A DNA stretch of 29,968 nt from an uncultured Actinomycetes bacterium (GTDB taxonomy: Bacteria > Actinomycetota > Actinomycetes > S36-B12 > UBA5976): contig CALBND010000131.1 of NCBI GenBank assembly GCA_937896305.1, positions 1-29,968 on the forward strand, read 5' to 3'. Under the pieces are notes generated by a model, which saw only the letters and a list, made by a program, of their open reading frames with translations, made no database searches and was not told where the DNA came from. A program made the position numbers and the translations under genes. Positions 15,649-22,565 of the stretch are shown here, one piece after another; the first letter of the stretch is position 1, and the number at the start of each line of letters is the position of its first letter.

Positions 15649-16869
15649 CTATTGACGAATCCTCACACGATCTGGTGTAAGTTCTTCCAATTTAGTGATT
15701 CCTAATAATCTCATTGACATCTCAATTTCAGCTTTGAGTAACTGCACAACTCGATCGACCCCTGCTTGCCCACCAGCCATAAGACCATAAAGATAAGCAC
15801 GACCAATCAAAACCGCATCTGCACCTAAGCCAATTGCTGCCAAAATGTCGGTTCCAGCCATCACTCCACCATCTAACAAAATCGTCATATCTTTACCAAC
15901 TGCTTTTCTTACCTCAGGCAAGATTTCTAGGGGCACAATTGATTTATCCATTTGTCGACCACCGTGCGTTGAAATCACAATGCCATCAACCCCGGCTTCT
16001 TTAACCATTAGCGCATCTTCCACGCATTGAATTCCTTTAATTAATATGTTGCCATCCCAATTTGCACGAAGCCATTTAATGTCTTCTAAGGTAATTGAAG
16101 GATCAAAAATTTTGGATAATAAATCAGCAACTGTTCCACCACTATCTTTCATGTCAAGTGAAGCAAAAACTAAAGGTTCGGTAGTTAATAAGTTCATCCA
16201 CCATTTTGGGTATTTAGCCATCCCAATTAAAGTTTTTAATGTTAATTTTGGTGGAATTGTTAAACCATTTTTAATATCCTTGTATCTAACACCACCTACC
16301 ACTGTGTCAACGGTTAAAACTATAGTTTCAAAACCTGAAGCTTTAACTCTGGCAACTAATAATTCATTTGGTTCTTTTTCACGACGTAAATATAACTGAT
16401 ACCAACGTCTAACGTTAGGAACTTCTTTAGCTAAATCTTCAGGAGAAGTTGTTCCAAGAGTTGATAGGCCATAAATAATTCCATATTTTTCAGCAACTCT
16501 GGCAACTGCAGGTTCACCTTCATAGCCCATCATGCGCGTAAAACCTGTTGCAGCAAAAGCAAAAGGTAATGCGTTTTTCTTGCCTAAAATATTTACAGAA
16601 GTATCAACATTTGTCACATCTCTTAAAACTCTTGGTGAAAATTCAACTTTTTGAAAAGTTTCTCTAGTTCGATTTAAACTAGCTTCAGAACCAGATGCTC
16701 CATCTGTGTAGTCAAAAACTGATTTAGGGGTTCTTTTCAAAGCTAGGTTTCGCATATCCCACAGGTTGGTGACTTTATTTAAACTAATTTGTTTTCGATT
16801 AAAACTAGGTTTTCTAAAACCAATTAATGAAATAACCTCAAGTGGACGAGGTACCCTGCGCTTGACCAT
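15649..16869 (-). CDS. lldD: FMN-dependent L-lactate dehydrogenase, LldD2-like alpha-hydroxy-acid oxidoreductase
   Basis: This is a 406-residue TIM-barrel flavoenzyme expected to oxidise L-lactate to pyruvate at the membrane or with a quinone or cytochrome partner. The N-terminus VKRRVPRPLEV, the block RTPKSVFDYTDGASGSEASL with Tyr54, and the long internal similarity resemble mycobacterial LldD2 more than MftD-type relatives. The active-site segment ISTHGGRQMD contains His302 and Arg305. Thr301 stands where most family members have Asn (SNHGGRQ). Lys278 (LIKGI) and the phosphate-binding GADAVLIGRAYLYGL are present. It is a single-gene unit between tRNA-Gln and tRNA-Glu, where relatives have no such gene. 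Lactate is likely, but other 2-hydroxy acids cannot be excluded. Confidence 0.86.
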   Translation of the reverse strand: MVKRRVPRPLEVISLIGFRKPSFNRKQISLNKVTNLWDMRNLALKRTPKSVFDYTDGASGSEASLNRTRETFQKVEFSPRVLRDVTNVDTSVNILGKKNALPFAFAATGFTRMMGYEGEPAVARVAEKYGIIYGLSTLGTTSPEDLAKEVPNVRRWYQLYLRREKEPNELLVARVKASGFETIVLTVDTVVGGVRYKDIKNGLTIPPKLTLKTLIGMAKYPKWWMNLLTTEPLVFASLDMKDSGGTVADLLSKIFDPSITLEDIKWLRANWDGNILIKGIQCVEDALMVKEAGVDGIVISTHGGRQMDKSIVPLEILPEVRKAVGKDMTILLDGGVMAGTDILAAIGLGADAVLIGRAYLYGLMAGGQAGVDRVVQLLKAEIEMSMRLLGITKLEELTPDRVRIRQ

Positions 16870-16896
16870 GAACTCTCGATTCCAAAGTTTTGTCCA

Positions 16897-16902
16897 ATTC
16901 TA
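16897..16902 (-). promoter_or_regulatory. Possible -10 box of lldD
   Basis: TAGAAT on the minus strand lies 27 bases before the lldD ATG, in the 61-bp gap after tRNA-Gln. It is the third copy of this hexamer at a similar distance from a minus-strand unit. The -35 region is not recognisable. Confidence 0.3.
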
Positions 16903-16930
16903 TTACAAGGGTTGACCCCCTGCTTTATTG

Positions 16931-17002
16931 CTGGGGTACTAGGACTCGAACCTAGACAAGCGGATCCAGAAACCGCTGGGCTGCCAATTACCCCATACCC
17001 CA
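16931..17002 (-). tRNA. tRNA-Gln (anticodon CUG)
   Basis: The acceptor stem TGGGGTA/TACCCCA has discriminator G. The D-stem is GGGT/GCCC. The anticodon loop TTCTGGA gives anticodon CTG. The T-arm CTAGG/CCTAG has loop TTCGAGT. The top pair of the anticodon stem (31-39) is a U-U mismatch, leaving four solid pairs. CCA is not encoded. It starts 12 bp after the gltX stop, so it is probably carried on the gltX transcript. The sequence closely resembles other actinobacterial tRNA-Gln genes. Confidence 0.94.
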
Positions 17003-17014
17003 CTGGCACAAAAC

Positions 17015-18493
17015 TTATTTCTTTAAATGCTTCTCAATTCTTGATTTAACTTTTTCTCTGCCCAATAATTCCATTGATTCAAATAAAGGTGGGGAAACTC
17101 TTCTGCCTGTGATTGCTACCCGAAGAACTGTAAAGGCAATACGAGGCTTTAATCCCATTTCTTGGACCAAGACTTTGTTTAATTCGTCGTGTAAAACTTG
17201 AGTCGTAAATTCTGATAATTCATCAATAACTTTTAAACTTGCTTGTAAAATTGGTAGGTTTTCAGGTGTTAAAGATTTCTCAGCATCTTCATGATCGACT
17301 TTGAAATCTTTTTCCTCAACAAAGAGAAAACTCAGCATACCATCTGCTTGAGAAAGAACTTCTAATCTTTCCTGCACCAGAGGAGTAGCAGCAAGTAGTA
17401 AATCTTTTTGCTCTTGACTAGGCTGGGTTGGCAAAATTTGGGAACTAATTAGTTGTGCTTGCATGCGATCGGCAAGTTCTTGAGCTGAAAGTTTACGAAT
17501 CCAATCAGCATTTATTGCAGTGCATTTTTTAATATCAAATCTAGCTGGATTTGTGCTAACTCTGTTTATTTCAAAATTATCAGCCATTTCTTGCATCGAG
17601 AAGAATTCAATATCGTCACCAAATGACCAACCCAAGAGTGCTAAATAATTTAATAAACCTTCAGGCAAAAAGCCTTCGCGGCGATACATTAAAAGACTTG
17701 ATTCAGGATCTCTTTTCGAAAGTTTTTTATTTCCCTCACCCATCACATATGGCAAATGTCCAAACTCTGGGGTGATTCCCTCTCCTACCCCGATTTGTTT
17801 GAAGGCTTCATATAGCGCAATTTGTCTAGGAGTAGAAGACAATAAATCTTCTCCACGCAAGACATGGGTGATGTGCATTAAAGCATCATCAGCAGGATTT
17901 ACCAATGTATATAAAGGATCTCCATTGCCTCTAACTAAAACATAATCAGGAATATGTTCTGGAGCAAAACTTAATTCACCGCGGACTAGATCGTTGAATT
18001 TGATTTCTTTGCCAGGCATTCTAAATCTAAGAACTGGTTTTCGATCTTCACTAATAAATTTATCAATTTGGTCTTGACTTAATTCACGACAATGCCCGTC
18101 ATAGCCTGGGGTTTGCCCTTTTTCTTTCTGAGCTTTTCTTCTTTCTTCAACTTCATCTTGCGAGCAATAGCAGTGGTAAGCAAAACCTTTTTCGTGTAAT
18201 TTCTTGGCAATATCTGCATAAATATCTAATCTTTCACTTTGTCGATATGGGCCATATTCTCCACCCACTTCAGGACCTTCATCCCAATTAAGTCCTAACC
18301 AACGCATGGAATCTAAAAGTGCTTGATATGACTCTTCACTATCTCTGGCAGCATCTGTGTCTTCAATTCTAAAAACAAATGTTCCGTGATTATGTTTAGC
18401 AAATGCCCAGTTAAATAGAGCTGTTCTAATCATTCCCACATGTGGATCACCCGTGGGAGAGGGACAAAAGCGAACTCGAACTTTATTTGACAT
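17015..18493 (-). CDS. gltX: Glutamate--tRNA ligase
   Basis: This class I aminoacyl-tRNA synthetase charges tRNA-Glu, and in many actinobacteria also tRNA-Gln, which is then amidated by GatCAB. The ATP motifs are PSPTGDPHVGM (HIGH-type HVGM, residues 18-21) and KKLSKRDP (KMSKS-type KLSKR, residues 257-261). Cys and His residues in YHCYCSQDE ... GYDGHC resemble the zinc-binding insert. At 492 residues it is normal. Its ATG overlaps the cimA end by 11 bases, so it is translated from the cimA transcript and may come under the cimA leader's control. tRNA-Gln follows after 12 bp. Whether the enzyme is discriminating cannot be decided by eye; YqeY at 7882 does not replace GatCAB. Confidence 0.96.
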   Translation of the reverse strand: MSNKVRVRFCPSPTGDPHVGMIRTALFNWAFAKHNHGTFVFRIEDTDAARDSEESYQALLDSMRWLGLNWDEGPEVGGEYGPYRQSERLDIYADIAKKLHEKGFAYHCYCSQDEVEERRKAQKEKGQTPGYDGHCRELSQDQIDKFISEDRKPVLRFRMPGKEIKFNDLVRGELSFAPEHIPDYVLVRGNGDPLYTLVNPADDALMHITHVLRGEDLLSSTPRQIALYEAFKQIGVGEGITPEFGHLPYVMGEGNKKLSKRDPESSLLMYRREGFLPEGLLNYLALLGWSFGDDIEFFSMQEMADNFEINRVSTNPARFDIKKCTAINADWIRKLSAQELADRMQAQLISSQILPTQPSQEQKDLLLAATPLVQERLEVLSQADGMLSFLFVEEKDFKVDHEDAEKSLTPENLPILQASLKVIDELSEFTTQVLHDELNKVLVQEMGLKPRIAFTVLRVAITGRRVSPPLFESMELLGREKVKSRIEKHLKK

Positions 18494-20081
18494 TGGCTTT
18501 TAATAATCCATAGGTAACTGCATCTGAAATTGCATTCCAACTAGCTGCAATCACATTCTCGTGTACTCCTAGTGTGTCCCAATGGGTTTCGCCATCAGTT
18601 GTTTCAATTAACACTCTCGTGATAGCACCAGTGCCTTTAACTCCCTCAAGAATTCTTACCTTGTAATCGATCAAAGACAGTTTTGCTAATTCTGGATAAA
18701 TCTTTTCTAATGATCTTCGAAGGGCATTATCTAATGCGTTAACTGGACCATTTCCCTTAGCAGTTTCAGTTAATTCTTGGCCTGCAGCATCAACAATCAC
18801 AGTTGCTTCAGTTGAAACTGTTCCAGCGGCTGATTGCTCCACTGTTGCTTTCCAGGATTTAACTGTAAAGAATTTTGGATCTTCTTTCCCCAATTGGTTT
18901 CTGAGTAATAGTTCGAAAGAGGCATCTGCTGCTTCAAAGGTGAAGCCGCGTGATTCCATTTCTTTTACTTTTTCAATAACTTTGGTCAAAATTTCTTTAT
19001 TACCGGTTAAGTCATAGCCCATTTCGCGACCCTTTAATTCAATCGAGGCTCGACCTGCCATATCTGAAACTAAAGTTCTCATGTCGTTTCCGACTAGAGC
19101 TGGATCAATGTGTTGATAAAGCATTGGATCAATTTTTACTGCACTTGCATGTAATCCTGCTTTATGAGCAAATGCTGAAAAGCCCACATATGGTTGATGT
19201 TGATTTGGGCTGATGTTGGTTATTTCACTTACGGCATGAGAAATTCTGGTCATTTCTTTTATTGATTCACTTGGTACAACTATTTTTCCTTTTTTCAACT
19301 GTAAGTTCGCCACCACGCTAAATAGGTTTGCGTTACCACTTCTCTCGCCATAACCATTTGCTGTTCCCTGTACATGGGTTACCCCTGCATCAACTGCAGA
19401 TAAAGTGTTTGCCACTGCACAATTTGTATCATCGTGACAATGAATTCCTAATCGAGCTTTGGAAACACTCAAAACGTCATTAACAACATCACCTAATTGA
19501 TTTGGCAACATCCCACCGTTGGTGTCACACAAGGCCACAACTTCAGCTCCTGCTTCATTGGCAGTTTTCACTACTTCTAAGGCATAATCACGATTACTTA
19601 AATAGCCGTCAAAAAAGTGCTCAGCGTCTAGAAATACTCTTTGGCCTTGACTTATTAAATATTCAACAGTGTCTTTAATCATGGCAATATTTTCAGCCAA
19701 AGTTGTTTTAAGAGCTAATTCCACATGTCGGTCAAAAGATTTTGCCACCAAAGTAACAACTTTTGCTTTTGAATCAACTAAGGCTCTAACCATTGGATCA
19801 TCTTGTGGTTTAACCCCTGGTCTTCTAGTGGAACCAAAAGCTGCCAAAGTTGCGTTCTTTAAATTCAGATCAGTTAAGGCTTTTGCAAAAAATTCAGTAT
19901 CTTTAGGGTTAGCTCCTGGCCAACCACCTTCGATGAAACCAACACCTAGTGCATCTAGATGTTTAGCAATATTTAATTTATCTAAAACTGATAAATTTAA
20001 TCCTTCTTGTTGAGCGCCATCGCGAAGTGTGGTGTCATAAATATGAAATGCAGCAGGATCTAGAGCAGAATCATTTGTCAT
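18483..20081 (-). CDS. cimA: (R)-citramalate synthase
   Basis: CimA condenses pyruvate and acetyl-CoA to citramalate, opening a threonine-independent route to 2-oxobutanoate and isoleucine. The 532-residue protein belongs to the DRE-TIM metallolyase family, with YDTTLRDGAQQEG (residues 15-27), FIEGGWPGANPKD and the metal-binding HCHDDTNCAVANT. NGYGERSGNANL is the next conserved loop. The C-terminal 130 residues form a LeuA-like allosteric domain, expected to bind isoleucine. The FIEGGWPG motif and the 532-residue length mark the CimA/TIGR00977-type group rather than LeuA or homocitrate synthase. AAAGGAC precedes the ATG. A leader ORF with three Ile codons and a U-tract terminator lie in the 185 bp before it, between ilvE and cimA. 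gltX overlaps its end. Confidence 0.93.
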   Translation of the reverse strand: MTNDSALDPAAFHIYDTTLRDGAQQEGLNLSVLDKLNIAKHLDALGVGFIEGGWPGANPKDTEFFAKALTDLNLKNATLAAFGSTRRPGVKPQDDPMVRALVDSKAKVVTLVAKSFDRHVELALKTTLAENIAMIKDTVEYLISQGQRVFLDAEHFFDGYLSNRDYALEVVKTANEAGAEVVALCDTNGGMLPNQLGDVVNDVLSVSKARLGIHCHDDTNCAVANTLSAVDAGVTHVQGTANGYGERSGNANLFSVVANLQLKKGKIVVPSESIKEMTRISHAVSEITNISPNQHQPYVGFSAFAHKAGLHASAVKIDPMLYQHIDPALVGNDMRTLVSDMAGRASIELKGREMGYDLTGNKEILTKVIEKVKEMESRGFTFEAADASFELLLRNQLGKEDPKFFTVKSWKATVEQSAAGTVSTEATVIVDAAGQELTETAKGNGPVNALDNALRRSLEKIYPELAKLSLIDYKVRILEGVKGTGAITRVLIETTDGETHWDTLGVHENVIAASWNAISDAVTYGLLKANVK

Positions 20082-20118
20082 ATTCTTTGTCCTTTCTGTT
20101 GCATAAATCGGCCTCTAA

Positions 20119-20152
20119 TTAAAAAACCCCTCTCGCTCTTCGCGAAGGGGTT
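20119..20152 (-). terminator. Rho-independent terminator / attenuator before cimA
   Basis: On the minus strand AACCCCT pairs with AGGGGTT, extended by TCGC/GCGA with one bulged G around a GAAGA loop, and runs into TTTTTTAATT. The U-tract and stem make it the clearest intrinsic terminator in the window. It lies about 40 bases before cimA and after the Ile-rich leader ORF, so it is more likely an attenuator than a simple ilvE terminator. Confidence 0.85.
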
Positions 20153-20192
20153 GCACACCTGGTTTGAGTTTCTTAAACCCAAAAAAGTGCGC

Positions 20193-20219
20193 TTAGCTAA
20201 TAATTATCTGGTTTGTCAT
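20193..20219 (-). CDS. Candidate cimA leader peptide MTNQIIIS
   Basis: A nine-codon ORF on the minus strand reads M-T-N-Q-I-I-I-S-stop, with three consecutive Ile codons (ATA ATT ATT). It starts 48 bases after the ilvE stop and ends 41 bases before the attenuator hairpin. AAAGG lies just before the ATG, rather close. Isoleucine is the end product of the CimA route, so the run of Ile codons has the expected meaning for ribosome-mediated attenuation. Such a short ORF could be chance; the position, codon choice and following terminator together make the case. Confidence 0.72.
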   Translation of the reverse strand: MTNQIIIS

Positions 20220-20266
20220 TGCCTTTAGTTTGCCCCACCTGTAACAAGGGTTGAGCAACTGGGGTC

Positions 20267-21358
20267 TTATCCGACCTTAAAAGTCCAGTCATGCACGTCT
20301 TTTGTGGTTCCAGTTTGTATAGCCAAAAGTGCATCTCTTAATTTTGCAGTTACCAGACCAGTAGTTGCATCCCCAATAGAAAATTCGCCATCACTTGACT
20401 TAACTTTGCCCACCGGAACAATGACTGCCGCTGTTCCGCAAGCAAATACTTCTGTGATTTCACCTGAGGCGGCACCATTTTTTAAATCTTGCACACTAAT
20501 TTTAACTTCACTAGATTCCATATCTAAATCTTTGGCAATCTGTAAAATTGAATCTCTAGTAATACCTGGTAGGAGTGAACCAGTTAGTGCAGGAGTGGTG
20601 ATTTCAATTTTGTCTTTTTTGCCATAGACAAAATACAAATTCATTCCACCCATTTCTTCAATCCATTTGCGCTCAATTGCATCTAGCCAAACAACTTGAT
20701 CACAACCCTCTGCTGCTGCTTGGGCTTGGGCAATTAGTGAGGCCGCATAATTTCCAGCACATTTGGCTTCTCCAGTTCCACCAGGTGAGGCTCGAACATA
20801 TTCTTTACTCAACCAAACTGACACAGGTTTCAAACCTTGTGGGAAATATGCTCCTGCTGGCGCAGCAATCAGAATAAATAAATATTTATTTGCAGGTTTA
20901 ACGCCTAATCCAACTTCGGTGGCAAACATGAAAGGGCGAAGGTATAAAGATTTTTCTTTATCTTCAGGAACCCAGTTTTTATCTGCAGCAATTAATTGTT
21001 CAATAGATTCAATAAATAATTCTGTTGGCAATTCTGGCATAGCCATTCTTTTTGCAGAACGAGCAAATCTTGCAGCATTTGATTTTGGTCTAAATGTTTT
21101 TATGCTGCCATCACTATGTTTATATGCTTTTAAACCTTCAAAAATAGATTGGCCATAATGCAGTGCCATATTTGCTGGATCAATTGATAAGGGAGCGTAA
21201 GGCACTAGCCGAGGATTAAAGAAACCCTTTTCTTTTTCCCAATCAATTAAAACCATGTGGTCTGTGAAGTAACGACCAAAACCTGGGTTTTCATAAATCT
21301 TTGCTATTTCAGCTTCAGTTTTAGGATTTGGAATTTTGGTTATATTGAATGAAGTCAT
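20267..21358 (-). CDS. ilvE: Branched-chain amino acid aminotransferase
   Basis: This is a PLP enzyme, fold type IV, transferring an amino group between glutamate and the 2-keto acids of Val, Leu and Ile. The 363-residue protein has HYGQSIFEGLKAY near residue 67 and YLRPFMFATEVGLGV. The cofactor lysine is Lys199 in GTGEAKCAGNYAAS. LDAIERKWIEEMGGMN and EVFACGTAAVIVPVG complete the family pattern. It belongs to the long (BCAT II-type) class common in actinobacteria. Its ATG overlaps the leuB stop as ATGA, so leuB and ilvE are coupled. The cimA leader and attenuator follow its stop. Confidence 0.95.
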   Translation of the reverse strand: MTSFNITKIPNPKTEAEIAKIYENPGFGRYFTDHMVLIDWEKEKGFFNPRLVPYAPLSIDPANMALHYGQSIFEGLKAYKHSDGSIKTFRPKSNAARFARSAKRMAMPELPTELFIESIEQLIAADKNWVPEDKEKSLYLRPFMFATEVGLGVKPANKYLFILIAAPAGAYFPQGLKPVSVWLSKEYVRASPGGTGEAKCAGNYAASLIAQAQAAAEGCDQVVWLDAIERKWIEEMGGMNLYFVYGKKDKIEITTPALTGSLLPGITRDSILQIAKDLDMESSEVKISVQDLKNGAASGEITEVFACGTAAVIVPVGKVKSSDGEFSIGDATTGLVTAKLRDALLAIQTGTTKDVHDWTFKVG

Positions 21359-22386
21359 GAGCTAACCAATTTTACGATTGCATCTCCGATTTCTGAAGTG
21401 CTTCTTTTAACATCTGATCTAGTTTCTAAATCTTTTGCAACTGCTTTTTCTATTTTTACAGCTGATTCTTTTTCTCCCAAGTGATCTAACATCATGGCAA
21501 CACTCATGATTGCTGCTGTAGGGTCAGCAATTCCTTTACCTGCAATATCAGGAGCAGAACCGTGCACGGGTTCAAACATTGATGGAGTCGTTTTTTCAGG
21601 ATTAATATTTCCACTTGCGGCTAATCCAATTCCACCGGCAATAGCAGCACCGATGTCAGTTAAAATATCGCCAAACAAATTATCTGTTACGACCACATCA
21701 AATTTTTCAGGATTTGTCACAAAAAACATTGAGGCAGCATCAATGTGTTGGTAATCAGTTTTTACGTCACTAAATTCTTTCGCAACTTTTTCAAAAGTTC
21801 TCTTCCACATATCCCCTGCAAAAACTAAAACGTTTGTTTTGTGAACAAGTGTTAAGTGTTTTCTTCTTTTTTGAGCACGCTTGAATGCATCACGGATAAC
21901 TCTTTCAGCACCAAAAGCTGTATTCAAGGATTCTTCAGTTGCAAGCTCTTGTGGTGTGTTTTTTCTTAAAACTCCACCTGCTCCAACATAAGATCCTTCA
22001 GTTCCTTCGCGAACCACAACCATGTCGATATTTTCTGAAGTTTTATTTGCCAAAGGAGTTTTCACACCTGGAAATAGTTTGACTGGACGAAGATTTACAT
22101 AATGGTCTAACTCAAATCTCAAGCGTAATAGCAATCCTCGTTCTAAAATTCCTGGAGCAACTTTTGGATCTCCAACAGCTCCTAATAAAATTGCGTCAAA
22201 TTTTTTCAATTCTGCTAATTCTGCATCAGGTAATGTTTCACCTGTTTTTAAATATCGATTGGCACCTAAATCAAATGTTTGGGTCTCAAACTTTCCCCCA
22301 ACAACGTTTAATACTTTGCAACCTTCAGTAACGACATCTACCCCGATGCCATCGCCTGGAATTAATGCAATTCGATAGGAATTCAT
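21355..22386 (-). CDS. leuB: 3-isopropylmalate dehydrogenase
   Basis: LeuB oxidatively decarboxylates 3-isopropylmalate to 2-ketoisocaproate with NAD, and can also process 3-methylmalate in the citramalate route. The 343-residue protein begins YRIALIPGDGIGVDVV. It contains the metal and substrate motif VVTDNLFGDILTDIGAAIAG and PVHGSAPDIAGKGIADP. The length fits the actinobacterial LeuB group. It starts the leuB-ilvE unit and is divergent from leuA, sharing a 179-bp region that also carries the leuA leader. No clear promoter boxes for leuB were fixed; several TANNNT strings lie in the region. Confidence 0.94.
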   Translation of the reverse strand: MNSYRIALIPGDGIGVDVVTEGCKVLNVVGGKFETQTFDLGANRYLKTGETLPDAELAELKKFDAILLGAVGDPKVAPGILERGLLLRLRFELDHYVNLRPVKLFPGVKTPLANKTSENIDMVVVREGTEGSYVGAGGVLRKNTPQELATEESLNTAFGAERVIRDAFKRAQKRRKHLTLVHKTNVLVFAGDMWKRTFEKVAKEFSDVKTDYQHIDAASMFFVTNPEKFDVVVTDNLFGDILTDIGAAIAGGIGLAASGNINPEKTTPSMFEPVHGSAPDIAGKGIADPTAAIMSVAMMLDHLGEKESAVKIEKAVAKDLETRSDVKRSTSEIGDAIVKLVSS

Positions 22387-22428
22387 AGTAAGTACAGCGT
22401 AGAGCGAGGCTACTTAAATAGTTACTGC

Positions 22429-22434
22429 TACCCT
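22429..22434 (+). promoter_or_regulatory. Possible -10 box before the leuA leader
   Basis: TACCCT fits the loose actinobacterial TANNNT pattern and lies nine bases before the leader ATG at 22444. If used, the transcript would start at or very near that ATG. No good -35 is visible, so this is tentative. Confidence 0.3.
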
Positions 22435-22443
22435 TTATTCATA

Positions 22444-22485
22444 ATGATTCGTTGCTTACTACTTCATAGCCGCAGCGAGGCCTAA
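22444..22485 (+). CDS. Candidate leuA leader peptide MIRCLLLHSRSEA
   Basis: A 13-residue ORF reads M-I-R-C-L-L-L-H-S-R-S-E-A-stop, with three consecutive Leu codons (TTA CTA CTT) before a strong hairpin whose left arm contains its last codons. It lies 80 bases before the leuA ATG. A run of Leu codons before the first enzyme of leucine synthesis is the expected sign of attenuation, and leuA leaders of this kind are predicted in other actinobacteria. No clear ribosome site precedes the ATG; a leaderless start is possible. Confidence 0.78.
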   Translation: MIRCLLLHSRSEA

Positions 22486-22505
22486 CGACTGGCCTCCTCG
22501 CTGCG
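22471..22505 (+). promoter_or_regulatory. leuA leader hairpin
   Basis: A perfect 10-bp stem, CGCAGCGAGG/CCTCGCTGCG, encloses a 15-base loop with a further CC/GG pair. The left arm is the 3' end of the leader ORF, so a ribosome reaching the stop would open it. No U-tract follows. It therefore does not look like an intrinsic terminator and may act on translation or through another factor. Downstream, TCTTG at 22524-22528 can pair with CAAGA at 22549-22553, covering part of the leuA ribosome site AAGAGG. Confidence 0.7.
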
Positions 22506-22565
22506 GGATTAGTCATTTGCTGGTCTTGAAAAATCCCACTAGCGAATCCAAGAGGTTAGAGCAAA

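Noticed and set aside
22471..22505. leuA leader hairpin as a standard intrinsic terminator
   Set aside because: The stem is strong but no U-tract follows, so it is listed as a regulatory hairpin rather than a terminator.
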